Shown: piece by piece, positions 12,001-23,864 of the stretch
Layout: each line of letters opens with the position of its first letter
Numbering within the stretch: position 1 is the stretch's first letter
NCBI RefSeq assembly: GCF_002999335.1
Contig: NW_020312036.1
Coordinates: 310,001-374,000, forward strand
DNA: 64,000 nucleotides
Direction: 5' to 3'
From: Cyclospora cayetanensis
Taxonomy: Eukaryota; Apicomplexa; Conoidasida; Eucoccidiorida; Eimeriidae
Translations under genes and position numbers: made by a program
Notes under the pieces: generated by a model
Databases searched by the model: none
The model's input: only the letters and a program-made list of their open reading frames with translations
Told to the model about the DNA's origin: nothing

Positions 12001-15000
12001 AGCCTTGAGCCTGAAGGACGCTCCCCCCGAGACTCTTCGAGGAGGTGCTGCGAATAGCTGCCGCTGGCCGGACTCGCGTTACGAATGTCTCGGGCACCTT
12101 GTGGTATACGGAAGCCACCATCGAAATGTTTGCTGATGCACATGCACAGGACTGCAGCAGCACGCATGCGTGAGCAGACGCTGCGCACGTAGAGTGCGCT
12201 ATGCTGCAGCTGGTGCATGCACCAGCTGCAGCATAGCGCACAGCAAGCCTCCTGGACAGGGTAAAAAAGAGGGAGAGAAGGGGTGTGTTTCTTGGCCGTT
12301 ACGCCTTGTATTGCGCCTGACTGTATCCCTCCTCCAGACACTCTGACCCCAACCCCACCCCCTCCCCACTAAAACTCCCTAGTAGAGACACTACCCACAC
12401 AGAAGCGCCGTAAGGGTCTGGTCATCAAAGTCGTCTCCCCCAGCACTCATTTCGCCCTTAGGAGCGAACACGACCTTCCTAGCAGCCTCCGGATTTCTTG
12501 AGAGCATGCGCCAGTATATAAGAGCTGCAGAGAGAAGACAGGCAGGGGGAAGAGAGATTTCGTGAAGAAGGCGACCGCATGTGACACCCCCACTCAAGGG
12601 AACCAGCAATGTAAAAACAACACGGATTTAACGCAACTGTAGCCATTGCTTTCCGCCCTCCTACCCCCCTACCCTGCTCCCCCCAATTCAGATCGCAGAT
12701 TAAAGGCTTGGCGCTCTGCAGTCCAAGTGGGGGGAAGCCCCGATAGGCTAGCCAGAAAAAGGCCCCTTGCATGCATATCCCACTGCTTCGCTTACCGCGA
12801 TCGCGGACGTCGGGATTGTCCGCTTCCTCCGTCGCCGTCTTTAGGAGCTGCATAACTAGTTGTTGGTTATGCTTAGGGTGCAGCATGAAGAGCTTTACAG
12901 CGGCCGTAAGGATCTGCAGCTGCACAGACCCAACCTCCTCGAGGAACGAACTGGCAAAGGTCGAGAGGAGCTCCGTGGCATCTGGCAGATGTTGGCTGTA
13001 CTGCCCTAAAAGCCACAACAGAGCAGCGGGATAGAGCAAAAGGAAGCCATTGGTGTTGCGGCCTAGCTACAGCGCCGTTTGCGTCCATACAAGGGCACAC
13101 CACAGAGTGCAGGTGTGTGTTTATACATGCACATGCATATACAGGCATACTCCAATGGAGCAGACCAAAGTTTGCCCTCCTTGGCTCATGCGCATGGATG
13201 CTCCTGTCGGTTCACAAAAGTTGCTTTGGTGTGAAACCATGCACATAGACGAGAGGAGACAGATAGCCCTCTAGAGCTTCTCTGGCAGGAGGCTTTAGTT
13301 CCTCCGCTGAAGCCTCAGCCTCGCTGATGGCGCTGTTGAGTCTGTCACTTGCCTAGCCGCTGCTGCACGGTTTGCTGCACCTGCTGTGGTGCTTATCACA
13401 GATCTGCCACATGCCGCTATGCATCAGGTGCAGCGCTATGTGGAGGAAACTCTCAGTCAGGCCGTAATCGAAGGTGGACCGCTACGGCAGAGATGCCCCC
13501 GTTCGCGTCAGCTCGGGCATCCCCGTGTAGACACATCTCTTGCGCATATCCTTTCCAGAAAAACACACTCTTCCATCCGCCACTGCTAAACGCGTCGCCA
13601 GCTACTTACCGATTATCCAAACAATCGAAGCCCTGGCTTCAGGCTCGTCCATGAGGTCCGCCACCTCGCAAATGGCAGGCACAACCGAACTATAATCCCG
13701 CGTGTACTTCCTAGAGCACACATACATACATATGTATGTACATGTCTACATACATACATATATCTACATACATATATATATATATCTACATGCATACATA
13801 TGTACATATCTACATACATACATATATATATATTATCTATATACATATATGTATATCTACATACATACACCAAGAAGCGAGCGATTTGGCGCGATGGGAA
13901 GTCATTTGTGAAAAAAATACGAGTAGCACCGTAGGGGTCGCGCAAACTGTGAAAACGTGCTGCTCTCCGGTATTTACCGGCAAATATCCCTAAGCACGAC
14001 AGCACATTCCTGCACTGCATATGCGGCTTTATGAGAGAGGAGATCGAGGAGAGCTTGTATACAGCGGTCTACGGCGCCGGGAAGTCGCATGCATAGACGG
14101 CCAATGCAGCGAATAGAGCGCCTTGCCATTTCGTGATCCACGTCGTTCGCGTATTCGCGCAGCTCTGCGAGAACCTGCAGAGGTGCAGCAATCAAACGCA
14201 ACACGTCCAGAACCTTATGAGGGAGACAAGGAATCGTCATCGGCTTTCCAGCTATGGCTCGGCCTCTCCTGCTAGTGCTGCGAGAGTCACGCCTCCGCTT
14301 GTTGCCACCGAGCAGCAGCCATTGTGCGCGAGAAAGACTGCGAAGGGGCAGCTACAGAAGGCTGGCCTAGGGGCGCAGAAGGAGAAATCCTCCGTACTGC
14401 ATCCAAATTCCGGTCGTTCGCAAGGCCAACGATAACATCCAGTTTCTCGATTTTTATGTATAGCGGATCGTTGAATTTACAAAAGAACATCTACAAAGTA
14501 AACGCACAGGCATCCCGACAAGCATACAAAAACACCCGATTCGGCGGCATAAGGGGGAGGGGCTTTTTCGCCCTTTCGCACGAAGCCACCCTCAGCCTTA
14601 AACTACTAGTTTCCCTCCTTCCGCTATCTGTACTCCGAGCTGAGGGCCTCATCGGGGGACGGGGGTAGAGCCTCCCGTTCCAAACGTTTGAGCGCACTTT
14701 CACGTCATTTGCAAGAATAGACGGGCGGCGTCTGACGATAAGCTCGATGTTTCTAAGGGCCACGTACTGCACCTCCGGCTCAGCTGATAAGAGTGTGATC
14801 AATGGAGGACACAGCTTGCGGTGAGCTGCTTGAATTACGTCGGCATTTGAAATGCTGCACAGGAAACAGTCGGTCAGAATTGCGCGAGCCAGCCTACAGG
14901 ACAGACTTTTGGCGCGCGTCGTGGCGAAAGAAGCTACACCGAAACAGAAAACACATAAATGAAGGAAACGCGGGAAGGGGAGGACTCGAAAAGACGGCGG

Positions 15001-17116
15001 ATATACGCTGGAAAAAATCCCATGTTGCTCCAGCGGCGGCCGAAAAACCTCCTTTTGCTTGAGAGATGAGAAGGCAGCCAAAGAAGCCTACCTATTCAGA
15101 AGCTTCAAAATTACTTTTACCGCGGAGAGCACGACTGCGCGCAGAATCAACGCCTTTCCTCAGGGCAATAAGGGCACGGCAACCCCGAGCGGTATGCAGC
15201 CTCCCTCCTCCCCTCATGACCCCTCAAGGAGACATATTTATACGTATACATGTACACATATATGTATACAAATACACATATGCATAGTTTACGCATACAC
15301 ACACGCACACACCAGCGGCATTTGCGTGCGAGAGTCTTGGAGTAACTCTGTCGATGACCGACTCCGCGGCACGAGGCGATGGCGGATCAAAGTGAATGAG
15401 GGCGTCCAGTATGAACACTTGACCCCATCTGCGAGAACAAAGGCATCATAAAGGGTCGCATATCCCGTCCAATCGAACCCGAATTATGGCTTGCAAACCC
15501 TCGAGTAGGACAGGCTGCTGCACGCTGGAGACAGAGGCCGAATGAGCCGCCCCCGCCGGTAGGCGGAGAGAAACTGCCCATTTTAGGATGCTCGAGGAGG
15601 GGAAAAACGTGAGCAAGACGCTTCTCACTCCGTGCATTCATTCAGGGCAGTCAGCAGCTTCGTTACAGAGCTCTCGTCTTCAGCTGAGGGTGTCACGCCG
15701 CGCAGCAGACGCAAGACACCAAGCCCTCGTTGGTCCTTAAAGCTACCAAACAACAGATTAATGAGGGCCTCACACACGCAGGGGCCCTACCAGAGGCCCC
15801 TAAAGAGCACCCTTCTAGCTTTTTCCCCTTTCCCCCATGTGCAGCTCTGTCAGAGGACGTTTCTGGAAGTCGCTGACAGGGAGTAGGCGATATACGTACA
15901 AAAAAACTGCTTAAGAAGGTTCTTGCCCGAGGCGTCGGAGATCTCTGAGAGAGCAGCAACTGCGTTGGCCACTACGACCGGGTTCGAGTCGGCAAACATC
16001 TTCTTCAGAACATCGAGCAACTGCTCAGCCTCCACCATATCAGCCCTTATGTCTGGAGGGAGAGGAAAAGGCACAGAAAGGCGGCAGAAGGAGAGGCGCA
16101 CTGCTTACCGGAAGCAGCTGGGCAGGCGAGACACATCGTAAGGACTCCGAATAAGGACCAAACGGATGCACTTTGACAGACAGAGTTGAGGAAGGAGAGA
16201 AGGCTCCCATGCTTTCCACCCCTCCCTCCCTCCCCTTTCCCGCAATTCCCCTTCCAGAACGCAATATGCGGAAGGGAGAGAGGGGAGGGAGCAGGGGGCC
16301 TTGCTGTCGTGGGTTTGTAAGCAGCTCACCATGAAGCTTTGCAATGCATATGGCCGCAGTCTTGCGGACATACGGATCTGGATCTGTGCAGCAGCGAAGG
16401 AGAGGCTCCACCAAGTACTCTGCGATCGCTTCCAGACGAATGTAACCCATCGTTCGAAGGGCTAAGGCCCTGCAGAAAGCCGCGAGAAGACAGCCACAGG
16501 CCCCACGAAAAAACGCGTATATTCGCGAGGACAAGAAACACGGAGGAAGCGAAGATGCCGCCACATAGCGGCAAACCCACATGTATACCTCACGCCTCCC
16601 CAAAAACCCATGCCATCCCGCGCAAAGTGAACGCCCCTGCCGTTTGCACGAGGCTTAAAAAGTCAGAGGCAGAAGGCGGCATCTCTGTGTGTAGGGGGAA
16701 CGGCAAGTGGACGGGGGAAAGGGAAGGATAGAGAGAGGGAAGGGAGGAGAGAGGAAGGTGTTTGAGTCTAGAAAAAATGCGCCGTGCGGCTTGTAGCCAG
16801 AGACGAACCTGATAAGAGGGTTAGGGTCCAGAGAGTCTTTGCGAAACGTGTTGACGGCCAGAATTGCGAGTTCGGGCTGCACTTTGGCGTAGTTGATGAC
16901 ATACAAGTAAACGAGCTTCTTGAGCTCAATATTATTCGTTTGCATGCAGTTGACAACATCAGGGAAGAGGGACGAGACGTCCTTTCCGACGGTCATTGCT
17001 GCAATCACCCGCTTGACTGCATCCTTCTTCTTATCCTTGTTGCTAGAGTGTAGCTCCTCCTTGAGTTCGTGCAACTCCCCCCGTTTAGAGGGCTGAAAGT
17101 AGTGAGATTCTGACAT
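9027..17116 (-). CDS. AP1B1: AP-1/AP-2 complex beta subunit (beta-adaptin), 20 exons
   Basis: Large beta subunit of a clathrin adaptor, acting at the trans-Golgi/endosome or plasma membrane. Exons, 5' to 3' on the minus strand: 17116-16809, 16469-16330, 16052-15900, about 15725-15629, 15428-15313, 15134-15092, 14854-14698, 14490-14398, 14174-13978, 13710-13610, 13005-12796, 12524-12399, 12132-11859, 11700-11574, 11392-11290, 11042-10828, 10537-10403, 9714-9649, 9371-9255, 9077-9027. Phases close to 942 aa, close to the roughly 940-950 aa of animal beta-adaptins. The trunk is HEAT-like: [69 protein letters not shown]. The hinge is Gln/Ser-rich with a clathrin-box-like DLLDLSES. The ear contains [23 protein letters not shown] and [10 protein letters not shown]. 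Whether this is AP-1, AP-2 or a shared subunit cannot be told. Acceptor 15725 is the weakest boundary. Confidence 0.96.
10711..10732. repeat. (TGCA)n microsatellite in beta-adaptin intron
   Basis: About five and a half tandem TGCA units. TGCA is self-complementary, so the tract is also palindromic. It lies in the intron between the exons ending at 10828 and beginning at 10537. Confidence 0.9.
11889..11909 (-). repeat. (CTG)7 tract encoding poly-serine/arginine hinge
   Basis: Seven perfect CTG units on the plus strand read as AGC (Ser) codons in the beta-adaptin hinge exon 12132-11859. The hinge is the family's unstructured segment, so triplet expansion is tolerated there. Confidence 0.85.
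12194..12241. repeat. 48-bp perfect palindrome in a beta-adaptin intron
   Basis: A 24-base arm at 12194-12217 is followed directly by its exact reverse complement at 12218-12241, with no spacer or mismatch. Each arm contains the CTGCAGCTGG core. It lies in the intron between exon 12524-12399 and exon 12132-11859, 62 bases upstream of the acceptor. On the transcript it would form a long hairpin beside the 3' splice site. Confidence 0.95.
13717..13868. repeat. (TACATA)n-type AT-rich simple repeat
   Basis: An imperfect array built from TACATA, CATATA and TATGTA units fills most of the 267-base beta-adaptin intron between exons 14174-13978 and 13710-13610. Chance frames rich in Tyr, Ile, His and Thr arise from it on both strands and were not called as genes. 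Confidence 0.9.
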
Positions 17117-18272
17117 TCTCCCGCCTCCGCCTTTCTCGCGATCACTCCGCCTGGAGGCCTATCGACGGCAAGCGATTCACGTGGTTGGGGAAACACAAAG
17201 ACGGGCACCTGGGTAGCCGTGTGACAGGCTGGGAACCCGTAGAGGAGCAGGCAAGCTACAATGAGGCTTTAGGACGGCCTATACGCAGCCAAGGACGGCA
17301 TGCCGATGCCCTTGATCAGCGATTTGGTGCCTCAAGTCGCGAGGGCCCTTGGAGCTGCGCCGGCTGTCTGGCGAGAGGAAGGCTGGATGGAGTAGGGGGT
17401 TATGACGGCTTGCGGAATAGCGTGCGAGAGCGAAAGCAATGCAGAGAGCGGTAGAGCATCGTAACAGTCTGGAGGGCGCTTGACAGAAGTGGGGAGTATA
17501 TTGGGGGCTGTGCTGCAATTGAGGTTATCCGGGAGGGCCTGTTCGACCAATGCACATGCTTCGGAACCGGGCACTCGACGACTTAGCGCAGGCGCCTTTC
17601 TTCATCGCAAAGGCTCCTTAACGATTGAAGAATGGCTGCGGTATTGTGGTGGTGACGCGGCCCTAAGAAATCGCTGAGACGGGCGACATCCGCGCTTGGC
17701 AGCCCCAAGAGGATGCCGACGATCGGTTGTCCTCACGGCCTCTATTTATTTCTTCGTTTTATATCATAAGTATGTATTTCCTTCTTTTATTGCTGTCCTC
17801 TTCCTTGCATGTCTGTTGGGCGTGGCGGAAACGTGGCTCGAGTTTCGCCTGCTCAGGGGGACGTGGACGCTTTCGACTGCAGCGGACCACAGGCTCCGAC
17901 AGTCAGCGTTTTCAACGGCTTGCCGCCTTCCCCACCTTTTCCGTGTGCGGCTGCTCTCTTTCGCGCTGCTTTCTTAGGGCCTCTTGATGCAAGGTGAGCC
18001 TACCTGTGAGGGGGACGGGGTAGACAGTCTTCACGCGGCTCCCAAGGGCCCCCGTTGCGGGATCTCGTACCAAAGACAAATCGCCATTCCGACATCGCCT
18101 TTCTCTAGCGTGAAGCTCCGCGCTTAAGCGTGTGGCGCCTACACGCAATATTTCTGGTTCCTGCTTTTGTCAAGGTGGCGTTGCCTTGCCCCAACTGCAA
18201 TCCCCATAGGCGAAATATACTTCCACCCTACGGCAGCCCCCTAGGAGGTAGCGCGGTCTTCATCACCCTTAA
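17117..18272. other. Divergent intergenic region (beta-adaptin / BolA promoters)
   Basis: These 1.16 kb separate the start codons of beta-adaptin (-) and BolA (+), so both promoters and 5' untranslated regions should lie here. Short frames are present but show no recognisable domains. No defined promoter motif could be assigned by eye. Confidence 0.5.
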
Positions 18273-19532
18273 ATGGCATTCCCTTGCTCGTGGAATTTCT
18301 TCGCGCTAGTTCTGAGTTGTTGGACCGCCCTTGCCCCCTTTGCAGCCCCGAGGAGGCCTCCTCCCTACGCCTTTGTCCTCAACCCGCACTGCAACCCGTT
18401 GCTGCAGAGGAGCCAACAAGGAGCGGTGATTTCTCTCCCTTTGACCACAGCGCGTTCCTCCTCCTTCATCGAAACTCAGAGCCTCCCTACCGGGCAACGC
18501 AAAATGCTGCGCTCCATGATGCGCCTCGCAGCCACCAAGGGGCCCGTGCAGACGGCCATGGAACGGAAGGTAGGCGAGCGCGCGCGACAGATGAAGAAAG
18601 TTCCCAGAAAGGAGTGCAAATGCAGATTTAGAAAGACGCAGCAAAGAATTCCTTGCAGCGGGCAAAAAGAGAGGGCCAGGGCGCAGAGGGGCGTTGGTCC
18701 CCCCTCCCTTTTTGACTGCGAGAGCCGCAGCGGCTTAGCGAGCTGAGACACGGCCTCCCCAGATAAAGCTTTGGAGCTCAACGGCATAATACTGCCCCCC
18801 CACTTGCAGCAGAGAGTGCAAAAGCGAGTGGGCCGTCTGTATGTGCGTGCAGCTGCGCGAGAGACTGGCGCCAGTTTTTCTAGAAGTAACCAACGAGGTG
18901 CGTGAGCGAAGCTGCACAACACTCACCTCTCTGGGGGCCTGGGGTAGAAGCTGCAGCTGCCGCTACAGGACTCACCGAGGCAGCTGAACGATTCAAAATA
19001 GGGTGTATATACTCTTTGTGCAGTAATGCTGCTGCTCGCGTGTATGACTTCCGGCGCAGTCGGGGGCCCATAAAGGCCATGCGGGTAACCCCTTTCCCCA
19101 TCTTGATGAGACACACTTCACGTGAGGCCTCTGTTCTTCCCATCAATCTCCCTCTCCCCAGCGAACACATACCTTAAAAACTCCACAGCTTTACGGTGTT
19201 GCGTAGAGGCAGAAGCTCTAGGACCTCACTCCATGTTTTCTGGGCAGAGGGACTAACTCGCTATTTTCGCTTTAATGCACCACCACCAGGCCCCTCTGTC
19301 TGAGGCAGCGCTAAGAAGGGCTGCTGGCGGCTCGTTTGTTCTGCGAGCTGAAAGGCTCCCCTATCTCGGCATCCGCGTGTGCAGCGTAAAAATCAGAAGC
19401 GAGGAATTTAAGGGCAAAAGCCTCGTGCAGCAGCACCGCCTGATCTACGAGGTCCTAAAGCAGGAACTAAGGGGGGGCGTGCATGCACTGTCCATATACT
19501 CGGACGAGCCCGTCCCAGAAGACAAGCAGTGA
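18273..19532 (+). CDS. bolA: BolA-family protein with bipartite-looking targeting leader
   Basis: BolA proteins pair with monothiol CGFS glutaredoxins in Fe-S cluster handling. Exons 18273-18569, 18853-18897, 19060-19083 and 19290-19532 join in phase to 202 aa. The BolA fold is spread over all four exons: GPVQTAMERK, LRERLAPVFLEVTNE, the Gly/His loop SGAHKGHA (supplied entirely by the 24-nt third exon), then EEFKGKSLVQQHRL and GGVHALSIYSDEP at the C-terminus. The first exon adds about 77 residues before a second in-frame ATG at 18504. They begin with a hydrophobic stretch, FFALVLSCWTALAPFA, followed by a basic Pro/Arg region, as expected for a signal plus transit peptide (apicoplast) or a mitochondrial leader. 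Starting at 18504 would remove the leader. The acceptor of the last exon (19290) was chosen by phase and is the least certain boundary. Confidence 0.9.
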
Positions 19533-19752
19533 CATCCCCCTACAGAGATTAAGTCTCAGAGGAGAGTGTTCTCGCTCGGGGGTTTTGCGGGCAACCCCTC
19601 AGGCCACACGTAACAAGCAAGGTCGTTTTTTTATCGCCTGACAACCGCAATTTGTCTGCGCAGCCGCTGCCATGATAGGCATGAACACGCCCTTCTCCTC
19701 GCTGTGTGTAGAAGCAAGGCACTGCTGCTGCTGCAGGCACTGTTGCTGCAGC

Positions 19753-22700
19753 CTAACTGTCCATGAAGGGCAAGGTCTTCAGGTCTGCTGCGTCGAGGGC
19801 AGCGAGTCGCTGCTGGTATGTTTCTGTGCGCTGTAGCGCGTGCTTGCGGCCAGTCCACCTTCGCACGCATATCGGAAAAATAGACACACAGTGGCACACA
19901 TGATAGGTCTTGACCTTTTGATCCAAAAAACTGCTGTCATCATCAGTAAGGGCCCCTCCCAGGAGCACAAAAGCGCACGAAGCCCTTGGAATTCAGGATA
20001 CACTTTAGTTGGCATGCGTTTGATGGGTCTGCCCTTCGTTACACAGCTTTTCGCATAGTCTTTTATTGGGGCCCATAGTGCTGCCATCAAGCGCATCTGT
20101 TAAATTCTCGAGGCGAGGTATCCAGGAGCGACAGGACTTCTGTTTGTATGCTACGAGGCAATCCGAGGGCGTTCGCCATAAGGCGTTCCCCCTCACCACA
20201 GCACGGCTGTGTGCAGGACTCCTGCATGCCTTTCCGACCCTCGAATGAAACAAAAACCCTCAACTTGTTCCCATGTAATTTGTCCCCCAATAAACTGACC
20301 TTAAGAAGGAAACCTGACGGCCGCTCACGTCACGCCACCTGAGAATCGGCTCCCATTCCAGCCTAGAGTAGTGGAGAAAAGCGGTGCCCTAGCAGAAAGA
20401 GACAAACGAGGAGAGGCAGGGGACAGTGTATCAGCGCACTGCGAAGGGAGATCAGCAGGCGGAAAAGGGGGAAGAGGGAAGAAGGGGCGGTTTTGGGCGG
20501 GTGCCTTCGTAGACAACTAAGCACAGAGAGAGAAAAAGGGCAGCAGCAGGGGCTGTTGATAAACACTCCTAGAGACGGAGAAAGAGCCACTCGCAAGGCT
20601 TCACAAGGTTCAACAACGCACAGCAAGTTGGTAAAGGCAGATATATACATATATATATGTACGCAGTAAAGAGAAGGGCACGCTTGTAGAATGGCGAGTG
20701 TAGGAGAACACACGAGTCGGCGTTCCTTCCGGACTGCCACACGCCGTCAGCAAGCACATATGCAGAGATGCGGAAGACATGAAGCGAAAGCAGATGCCGC
20801 AAAAACTCGATGGACTTAAGAAAGCGGAAGGCGGAAAGGCGTTGGCTGCCTGAGGGGAGCCTGGTTGATGCTCGTTCTTTCTTCCCAGGCAATTGAGGTG
20901 TACAGAAAGGCCTCACCTTTACAATCACAAAGACGCCCCTCCAGTCATCGCGCGAGGCAATCATGTGGCCAAACTTCTCGTAAAAGTCAAAGGCCTTTCC
21001 GTGAGCGGATCGGAATCGCTGCACAGGCATTCAAAAGTGCGCACAGCCCTCCAAAACTCACTGCTGCTGGAGGAGCACGCAGCTCTCTTCGCTCGAAAGG
21101 CGGTGCAGTGTGTGAGAAAGCAACCGGGACCTGAAAGTAGCGCTGGCCAGTCCGTTTTGCGGTTGAACCTGCGGTGCTGTTGCAGCGGTACTCACCTTAG
21201 CTTCTCTGGGGCAAGGTACCCTTGTGAGGATGACGCCCCCCGAGACGAAAGGTGATACATCGAACGGAGAAGCCACATGAAATCCCATGGCAAAGGGGGG
21301 CCTGCAAAAGGACACATAAGAAGAAAGACAAACAAGTGCCTCGGGTGTGCTACAAAGCACGCCAGATCGTTCTGCTACTGGGCTTGCTTGCACGTGTCCA
21401 ATCTCGGAATTCTCCCCCTGTTCCACCTTTGCTTTTCACTGACGCCACCAGAGCGACCGAAGGGAAGGCTGCTTGCCGCTTCATCAGCAGCGCGATCTTT
21501 TTCATCGGCCCTTCGCCGCCTTACAGTTTGCTCTGCAATTATACCCCACTATGCCTCCTCTTCCCATGCTTTAACTAGACACACTGCAGGCAACCTTACC
21601 CGGGAGAGCTGCTCTCCTGCTGAGGCAGCTCCTGCTCTTGCTCGTGCTGCTGCCTTTCTCGATGCAGTTCGCGTTCGAGCTCATGCTGCTGCCTCTCCAG
21701 ATCCATTGGCATCTGGCCGTCATAAAAAAAGCCACAGAAGTTGCGCAGTCTCTGCCGCGCAGCCTGCAGCAACAGGGGCCTCTCGTCCGTTCCCACCAGA
21801 GTGATCCTGGGAACCCCATGGCTTGCACCCCGAGGCAGCGGCGCAAAAGCATCTGCTGGTAGACTCCCAGCGTTCCCCTGTGGCGACAACGGAGGACGCT
21901 GCTGCTCTTGTGCGTCCTCTTGTGCCTGCTGCTCGCCACGGTAAGCAGAGAGCACAGGGATGATGTCGCCCGCAGAAGGGATGGCGGGCAGGGCAGGTGG
22001 CAGGCCGTTTAGCAGCAGAGCAGCCTCTAGCAGCAGGCCACCGCTGCCACAGAAAGGATCCCACAGCTGCAGTGGCAGCAAAGAGACACTCAGCAACAAG
22101 ATGCCAATGTATGGAAAGGGGGTAATGGAGGGAACGTGTGTTGCGAACGTTGTGCCCTGTTGTATCTCATTGACCAAAGTATCGCCGTGTCTTCTCGCGC
22201 CTTACCACCAATCGCTTCTCCCGTTTCAGGATTCTGCGAAGGCCAGCTGAAGCAACAGCGGCGGCAAGAGAGACGTCCCCTTCCTCAATCTGTGCGCCTT
22301 GCGCTTCCCAAGAGGCAGCATACCCTCGCCGACCCTCCGTGGCTGCCGCCGCTTCGCTCGTTGCTGCAGCCACTGCACCACATGCTGCTGCTCCGCTTGC
22401 GAGGGCCTCTGCTTCCCAGCCGCCTCTAAGATACAGCAGACGCAACATGGAAACGGTTGCGGCAGAACGTGGCAGCAGCATATCCCGGAGCACTACTGAG
22501 TTCCCCGACGCCCCCAGCCTCTCTTCTTGCCGGTGTGTGTTTTCTTCGCTGTTGAGGGGCTGCCGTGAAAAGATCCTCGTATGCGCGCTGAAATCGCTCT
22601 CAGCAGTGCCTTCTGGGAACTCATCGTCTCCTTGTTGTGATTGCTGCTGCAGCGGTTGCTCGGGCTGGTGCAGCGAAAATGCGCCTGAAGGGACGGCGGC

Positions 22701-23864
22701 AGTGGCGCTTTCTGTAGGTGCGCTAAGAGGCTTAAGAGGTTTGTAGAAGCTCGAAGCAGCAGCAACTTCGGCAGAAATGGAGGAGAGAGACCACGGGGCA
22801 TCTGCGGCTGCTGCGCGTCGGACGTTGCGCTGCAGCTCTGCAACGGCGGCAGCGAATTGCAGCTCCTCTACTGCAGTGGGTGCCTTAGCGGTGTCTGGAC
22901 GCTGCGAGGTGCCTGCTGCCGCTGCAGCAGGGAGGTGTGGAAGGTATCGATAGGGCCGAGGGTCCAAGGGCGTAGAGAGCTGTAAGTCGGCTAAAGCTCG
23001 CTCCTTCACACACACGATTCGAAGCCTGTGCGTGGCTGCAACAAGGGCTGTCTCTGCAGCAGCAGCAGCTACCCCAGAGGCTCCTGAAGGTGACGCTGCT
23101 GATGTGCAGCCGGCGCTCGCGGCTTCTTCGAGAGCAGTACGGAGGGCAGCCCGTAGAGAGGGGCTGTCCACAATTGGCGAATTCACGGAGGCAACGCGCA
23201 GCGGTAAGAGCGGCAGAGCTGCCAGCGGGCTAATGTACTGCAGCAGCGCCAGCAGACAATGTGAGTGCAAAAAGCCGTCGATGGAGCGGCACACATACGC
23301 CGTGGGATATCGCCACGGAGAACAAGGTGCAGGCGGCTCTCGCTGCAGGTTTAGTAGCTCAGCCCCTAGAGGGAGACGAAGGCCAAATCCCTCCCTTCTA
23401 CTATACTCAAACATCGACACCTGTAAGAGTCCTATTTCTGGAGGGAAATTTCTATGAGAGCCCCTTACCTTCTGCCACGGGATCTTCCTGAGGGCGCTCT
23501 GCAGATGCTCCGGGGTGCTACAACGCAGGGGGCCCCACAGTCGGAGCCACACACACTCAGCTGTCCGGACGCTACAGCAAAGCTCCTGCACAAGACGAAT
23601 CGGGATGCGGGGAAGGAATACGCCCCCGGGTGACATCACAAACTGCATGGCCCCAGAGCCTTCATGCAGGGCATGGCGCTCCTTGGCTGCTGCTCCAGGA
23701 GGCGTTTCCGCTGCTGCAGCGAGTGCTCCTTCCGGTGAAACTTTTGAAGGCGTTCGAGCGACAGCTGGAGGGAGCTTGGCCAAGCAGGGGAGGGCCTGAA
23801 GCTCCTTGAGGAGGGGGCCCTCAAGGCCTCGTCGGGTCGAGAAGAAGAGGGATACTCGACTCAT
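19753..23864 (-). CDS. THUMP-domain RNA methyltransferase, RlmL/UPF0020-like
   Basis: Class I SAM-dependent methyltransferase related to bacterial RlmL, which makes m2G in 23S rRNA; its likely target here is rRNA or tRNA. Exons: 23864-22206, 22066-21600, 21519-21427, 21301-21196 and 21018-20917, all in phase. The 3' part down to a stop at 19753 is provisional, with a plausible last exon containing TGRKHALQRTETYQQR. The N-terminus SLFFSTRRGLEGPLLKEL matches the start of RlmL. A THUMP-like region with Ala/Gln inserts follows. The SAM motif LWDPFCGSGGLLLEAALL lies near 22060-22010 and the acidic strand LVGTDERPLLLQAARQRL near 21790. KAFDFYEKFGHMI and DDWRGVFVIVK match the family C-terminus. Where the family has its NPPY catalytic motif this protein reads ILTRVPCPRE. 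No transit signal was obvious. The last exons could be wrong or could belong to a short separate transcript. Confidence 0.82.

Noticed and set aside
13702..14020. Tyr/Ile/His-rich frames on both strands
   Set aside because: They are translations of the TACATA simple repeat inside a beta-adaptin intron.
15224..15310. Possible terminator or promoter element in the ACATATATGTATA and ACACACGCACAC region
   Set aside because: It is intronic simple repeat between beta-adaptin exons 15428-15313 and 15134-15092, with no evidence of function.
22299..23799. Several plus-strand frames of 60 to 140 codons opposite the methyltransferase first exon
   Set aside because: The minus-strand frame is 565 codons long, matches RlmL at its N-terminus and joins in phase to the SAM-binding exon. 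The plus frames are mirror products of Ala/Gln codons.
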